The notes under the pieces are model-generated. The model was not told where the DNA came from. It ran no database searches and saw only the letters and a program-made list of their open reading frames with translations. Below, piece by piece: positions 6,544-10,052 of a stretch of 10,052 nt of DNA; the first letter of the stretch is position 1, and every line of letters starts with the position of its first letter. The stretch is from positions 1 to 10,052 of the forward strand of contig JBKPFS010000162.1 of NCBI GenBank assembly GCA_046728935.1, written 5' to 3'. This DNA comes from DATAFO01 sp046728935. GTDB taxonomy: Bacteria > Actinomycetota > Thermoleophilia > Solirubrobacterales > 70-9. The position numbers and the translations under genes are program-made.

Positions 6544-9500
6544 CTAGGCCGCAACCTCGGCCGGCACGAGCGCACCGAGGCGCTCGAACGTCTCGGCCGC
6601 GCGGGCGCGCTCCGCGCCCCCCAGGAGCCAGCTCGTGCGCGCCTCCTGATACGGGCACCCGAGCTCGGCGAAGATCGCCCGGGCGCGCTCGATCAGCTCC
6701 CGATCCGCGGTGTGCTGGCCGCGGGCTCGCAGGGTGATCGCGCGCGCGTACGGCTGCTCGCCCACGTGGCGCTCGGCCTCCTCCACGGCCGCCGTGGCGT
6801 CGAACCGGCCCGCGAGCACCAGGACCTCGGCCCGGGTCGCGAGGTACACGGTGTTCCACCAGAAGCCGCCCGCGGGGTCGCTCACGTACTCCGCGGCGGT
6901 CTCGTAGCGGCCGTGGTGGGCGGCGGCGTCCGCCTGGAGCAGGTGGACACCGCCGCGCTGCCCCCTGTGCTGGGCGATCCCCTCGGCGACGCCGAACCAG
7001 TCCGCCGCCTCCCGCTCGTTGCCGCGATAGCCGTGGATCGCCCCGGCGGTCGCCAGCGCCGACGCCATCGCCGCGATCGGCGGCCGCTCCTCGGCGAGCC
7101 ACGCCTCCCGGAACTTGATCGCCATCTCGAGCGTCTCGTCCCAGCGGCCGAGGAAGAACGTCGGATAGAGGCCCCGTGACCAGGCCGAGTAGGCCAAGCC
7201 GCGGGAGAGGTCGGCCTCGCGGGCCTCCTTCGCCCAGCCCGCCGCGGCCTCGAAGTCGCCGGTCTGAAGCAGGGTCTCGACGATCATGTGCCGGGCGTCG
7301 TCGCGCTCGATCTCGAGCGCCGCCGAGCGCGGCGCCGCGCGCAGCAACTCGGTGCGCTCGCGCGTGTGCCGAAGCGAGCTCTCGTACCGATGGGCGAACC
7401 ACTCGAACGCTGCGTTCGCGTCGAGCGCGCTCGAGACGAGGCGGATGTCGTCGGTACGCCGCGCCAGCTCGAGCGCCTCGGCGGCGGTTGCCGCCAGCGC
7501 CTCGGTGGGGCGATTGAAGCCCCAGCCCATCCAGACCTCGTCCAGCAGCAGCTGCGCCCTGGTGGCGAGGTGATCGTCCGGCACGAGCTGCCGGCCGCGC
7601 TCGAGCATCCCGAGGAGCTGCTGCTCGGGGACCTCGCCGGTGACCCCCATCATGCGCGTCGCCAGCTCCACCGCGCGCCCGTAGTGGGCCGCCGCCAGGC
7701 CGTTCGCGTCGGCGCGCTCGGCGATCTGCGCGGCATCGCGCAGCAGCGTCAGGCCCTGGTCGCCGCGCCAACGGCGAATCGCCATCTCCGCCGCGAACCG
7801 CAGCGCCTCAGCCCGCTCGAGCTCGTCGGTCGCGAGGCCGGCTGCGTGCTCGTAGAGCTCCTGCGAGCGCGCGAGCGCGCCTCGGCGGGCCGCGATTCGA
7901 GCTGCCTCCAGCCCCGCCTCGTGCGCCGCCCGCGCGCGCTCGGGCGTCGGCTCCAACTCAGCCGCCTGGGCGAGATGAAAGGCGACGATCTCGGCGAGCT
8001 CGACGAAGCGCTGCCCCGCGCCCGCGCGGATCTGGGCCGCCGCGCGTTCGTGCAGTCGCGCGCGCTCGTCGCGCGGCAGGGCGCCGTAGGCGACGTCGCG
8101 GATCAACTGATGGCGGAAGGCGTAGTGACCTGCGCCAGCGGCGATCAGCTCCTGGACCAGCGCCTTCCTCTCGAGTCCATCCAGGGCCTCGCGCGGCGGC
8201 TCGCCGATCAGGTCCGCCAGCGCCCCTTCGGAGAAATGGTGGCCGAGCACCGCCGAGTACTGAAGCGCCCGCTTCTCGTGCAGCGGCAGCAGGTCCATGC
8301 GCGCCGCGATCGCGCCCTGGACCGTGTCGGGAAGCCGGCCGACCGGCGCCACCTGGTCATCGGAGATGCTCCGCGCGACCTCCTCGGCGAAGAACGGATT
8401 GCCGCCGGACGCCTCGGCGACGCGAGCGGCGAGCTCGCCCGCGCGCTCAGGGAGGAGCAGCCGCGCCAGCTGGGTCGCCGCCGACGCCTCCAGCGGGCGC
8501 AGCTCGACCTGCGTGATGTTGCGGGCCGAGCGGCCGAAGTCAGGGCGCCGCTCATAGAGCTCGGGACGACTGGTGCAGAGGACGACCAGCGGGGCCTCCT
8601 GGAGGCCGAAGGCAACCTCCTCGAGCAGATCGAGCAGCCCCTCGTCGGCCCAGTGGGCGTCATCGACGGCGACGACGAGGGGCCGATCATCGGCGAGCAG
8701 CGCCACAAGCCGGCGCCATGCCCGCTTGAGGGCGTCCTCAGCGTCGGCCTCATCGGCGCCGTTTGAGCCGCCGAGCGCGACCATCAGCGCATCGGTGACC
8801 TTGTCGGCGTCGTCGGCGCCCAGATCCGACAGCAGGCGCCGCAGCCCGGTCCTCACCGCGTCGGCGGGCTCGTCGGCGCCCACGCCGGCCGCCCCGCGGA
8901 GGATCTCGCCCAGCGCCCAGAACGCGATCCCCCTCCCGTACGGCGGATTGCGACCGACGAGGATCCGCGGTGGATCGGGCTCGCTTCGCAGCTCGTTCAT
9001 CAGCTCGTTGGCGATCCGCGTCTTGCCGATGCCCGCCTCGCCGGTGATCGCGACGAGCTGGGGCGCGCGCTCCCTGACCGCTCGCCGGTGGACGAGGCGC
9101 AGGAGTGCGAGGTCGTCCTCGCGGCCGAGCAGCGGAAGATCCGAGTCGGGCGGCTCGGCGACGCTCGTGGCGACCGCCCGCCAGGCGGCGAGGGACGACG
9201 ACAACCCCTTGGCCTCGATCGCCGCCTGCGGCTCGAGGCGCGCCCGCCGGCACGCCCGCGCGGCGCGAGCGCCGACCAGGATCTCGCCGGGGGCCGCGCC
9301 CTGCTGGAGGCGGGCGGCAGCGTTCACGGCCTCGCCGGTGATCGATAGATCCGCCTCACCGCCGGTCGAGAGCACCTCGCCCGTCTCGATCCCGATCCGC
9401 ACCGAGAGCCCGGAGTCGCGTTTCGCCAGGCGCTCGACGAGCGCCAGGGCGGCGGCGATCGCACGATCGGGATCGTCCCCGTGGGCGATCGGCACCCCGA

Positions 9501-9777
9501 ACACGGCCAGAACCGCGTCCCCGATGTACTTCTCGAGCGTCCCTCCGTGCTCCTCGAGCGAGCTGCGCGCGAGGTCGAAGAACGGGGCCAGGCGGGCGCG
9601 AATCGTCTCCGGATCGGCCCCGGCGGCGAGCTCCGTCGACCCCACGAGGTCCACGAAGGCGATCGTCGCCAGCTTCCGCTCGGCACCGGTGGGCGTCGCC
9701 AGCGGGGTGCCGCAGTTGGAGCAGAAGCGGTCCTCCGGGCCGACCGCCGCGCCGCAGCTCGGGCAACTGGAGGTCAT
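6544..9777 (-). CDS. zinc-ribbon, class III nucleotidyl cyclase and AAA ATPase regulator
   Basis: A 1077-residue multidomain protein. Residues 5-22 form a zinc ribbon with C5, C8, C19 and C22. Residues about 34-200 are a class III adenylate/guanylate cyclase domain with metal-binding D43 (FVDLVGS) and D87, K83 (KYIGD) at the purine-specifying position, and transition-state N152 and R156 (VNAAAR), so it looks catalytically competent, probably for cAMP. From about 218 (LLGRED) comes a STAND/AAA_16-type ATPase with Walker A GEAGIGKT (246-253) and Walker B VVAVDDAHW (D372, D373), then GGNPFFAEEV (458-467) and FRHQLIRDVAY (554-564). The remaining ~500 residues are alanine-rich helical repeats of TPR type, probably for ligand or partner binding. 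No membrane segment or DNA-binding domain is seen. The signal that triggers it is unknown. It lies 46 bp downstream of the HTH gene. Confidence 0.93.
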   Translation of the reverse strand: MTSSCPSCGAAVGPEDRFCSNCGTPLATPTGAERKLATIAFVDLVGSTELAAGADPETIRARLAPFFDLARSSLEEHGGTLEKYIGDAVLAVFGVPIAHGDDPDRAIAAALALVERLAKRDSGLSVRIGIETGEVLSTGGEADLSITGEAVNAAARLQQGAAPGEILVGARAARACRRARLEPQAAIEAKGLSSSLAAWRAVATSVAEPPDSDLPLLGREDDLALLRLVHRRAVRERAPQLVAITGEAGIGKTRIANELMNELRSEPDPPRILVGRNPPYGRGIAFWALGEILRGAAGVGADEPADAVRTGLRRLLSDLGADDADKVTDALMVALGGSNGADEADAEDALKRAWRRLVALLADDRPLVVAVDDAHWADEGLLDLLEEVAFGLQEAPLVVLCTSRPELYERRPDFGRSARNITQVELRPLEASAATQLARLLLPERAGELAARVAEASGGNPFFAEEVARSISDDQVAPVGRLPDTVQGAIAARMDLLPLHEKRALQYSAVLGHHFSEGALADLIGEPPREALDGLERKALVQELIAAGAGHYAFRHQLIRDVAYGALPRDERARLHERAAAQIRAGAGQRFVELAEIVAFHLAQAAELEPTPERARAAHEAGLEAARIAARRGALARSQELYEHAAGLATDELERAEALRFAAEMAIRRWRGDQGLTLLRDAAQIAERADANGLAAAHYGRAVELATRMMGVTGEVPEQQLLGMLERGRQLVPDDHLATRAQLLLDEVWMGWGFNRPTEALAATAAEALELARRTDDIRLVSSALDANAAFEWFAHRYESSLRHTRERTELLRAAPRSAALEIERDDARHMIVETLLQTGDFEAAAGWAKEAREADLSRGLAYSAWSRGLYPTFFLGRWDETLEMAIKFREAWLAEERPPIAAMASALATAGAIHGYRGNEREAADWFGVAEGIAQHRGQRGGVHLLQADAAAHHGRYETAAEYVSDPAGGFWWNTVYLATRAEVLVLAGRFDATAAVEEAERHVGEQPYARAITLRARGQHTADRELIERARAIFAELGCPYQEARTSWLLGGAERARAAETFERLGALVPAEVAA

Positions 9778-9783
9778 GGATCG

Positions 9784-9789
9784 ACGATA
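9784..9789 (-). promoter_or_regulatory. possible -10 element of cyclase gene
   Basis: TATCGT (4 of 6 consensus) ends 6 nt before the cyclase ATG, and there is no Shine-Dalgarno in the 46-bp spacer. This is the weakest of the four start-adjacent hexamers. Read-through from the HTH gene is an alternative. Confidence 0.3.
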
Positions 9790-9823
9790 CCCCGCCGGAC
9801 CGCGAGGCGAGGATCGGTCGAGC

Positions 9824-10052
9824 TCAGGCCGCTGTGTAGGCGCGCCCGTCCTTCTTCAGCCGCCCTTCGCGCTCGAGCTCTGCGAGCACGCGGTAGAGGT
9901 AATTCGGCTTGATCCGCATCTTCTTCGCGATCTCCGAGGCGCTGATGCCCTGATTCGCCTTCACCAGACGCACCGCCTGGTCCGCTCGCGTCGCCCGGCG
10001 CCGGCCGCGGCGCCGGCCGCTCGGTCGCGCCGCGGAACTGCGCGGCCTGCCC
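9824..10052 (-). CDS. basic AT-hook-like helix-turn-helix protein, N-terminus outside window
   Basis: The frame is open from the right edge to a TGA at 9824-9826 and gives 75 C-terminal residues. It begins with GRPRSSAARP, containing the GRP core of an AT-hook, followed by an arginine-rich stretch GRRRGRRRATR. Next comes a compact winged-helix-like domain: a first helix ADQAVRLVKANQ, then ISASEIAKKMRIKPNYLYRVLAELEREG, which reads as a helix-turn-helix with recognition helix near NYLYRVLAEL, and a short wing GRLKKDGRAYTAA at the end. This suggests a small nucleoid-associated or regulatory DNA-binding protein. The basic tail may bind the minor groove. It is upstream of, and on the same strand as, the cyclase gene. 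Function is inferred from fold and composition only. Confidence 0.75.
   Translation of the reverse strand, partial: GRPRSSAARPSGRRRGRRRATRADQAVRLVKANQGISASEIAKKMRIKPNYLYRVLAELEREGRLKKDGRAYTAA
9996..10019. repeat. perfect 12-bp tandem duplication in HTH gene
   Basis: CGGCGGCCGGCG-type sequence is present twice head to tail: the plus-strand unit CGGCGCCGGCCG occurs at 9996-10007 and again at 10008-10019. The unit is four codons long, so it duplicates the basic GRRR block in frame and would let the basic tail grow or shrink by slippage without a frameshift. Confidence 0.7.

Noticed and set aside
7288..8766. 492-codon plus-strand ORF opposite the cyclase/ATPase gene
   Set aside because: It is antisense to the conserved ATPase and repeat regions, is arginine- and leucine-rich and has no motif; a typical GC-rich shadow.

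Overview
The window is about 10 kb of very GC-rich DNA with dense, overlapping genes, no RNA genes and no mobile elements or CRISPR arrays that I can see. Gene content and style (GTG/ATG starts with few Shine-Dalgarno sequences, TAnnnT hexamers directly in front of start codons, a transmembrane-insert M28 peptidase, a giant zinc-ribbon/cyclase/ATPase regulator, an AT-hook-like HTH protein) suggest an actinobacterium, most likely of the Thermoleophilia (Solirubrobacterales/Gaiellales). That placement is inference from protein resemblance, not from a phylogeny.

Layout. Positions 1-974 (+) hold the 3' part of a membrane-associated M28 zinc peptidase, followed by a possible very small one-helix membrane protein (971-1183). 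Convergent to these is a minus-strand pair: an AidB-type acyl-CoA dehydrogenase (2019-3689) and a crotonase-family protein (1219-2022), joined by an ATGA stop/start overlap. A 119-bp divergent spacer with a 47-bp imperfect palindrome separates them from a plus-strand pair: NADP-dependent isocitrate dehydrogenase icd (3809-5032) and malate dehydrogenase mdh (5029-6015), joined by a GTGA overlap. A strong hairpin region follows mdh. Next is a 138-residue stand-alone cyclic-nucleotide-binding protein (6112-6528). It converges, with a 15-bp gap, on a 1077-residue minus-strand protein carrying a zinc ribbon, a class III nucleotidyl cyclase domain, an AAA-type ATPase and a long helical-repeat tail (6544-9777). 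The right edge holds the C-terminal 75 residues of a basic helix-turn-helix protein (9824 to beyond the window).

How the genes work together. The aidB/crotonase operon should act on acyl-CoA thioesters, and icd/mdh supply two dehydrogenase steps of the TCA cycle. The two operons share one divergent control region, so acyl-CoA breakdown and TCA flux may be coordinated. The cyclase and the cyclic-nucleotide-binding protein could form a local second-messenger source and receptor. Most genes are ordinary housekeeping or accessory types. The points most worth a second look are the divergent palindrome, the recurring start-adjacent -10-like hexamers that suggest leaderless transcripts, and the cyclase/receptor neighbourhood. 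I did not find a convincing new defence or mobile system.
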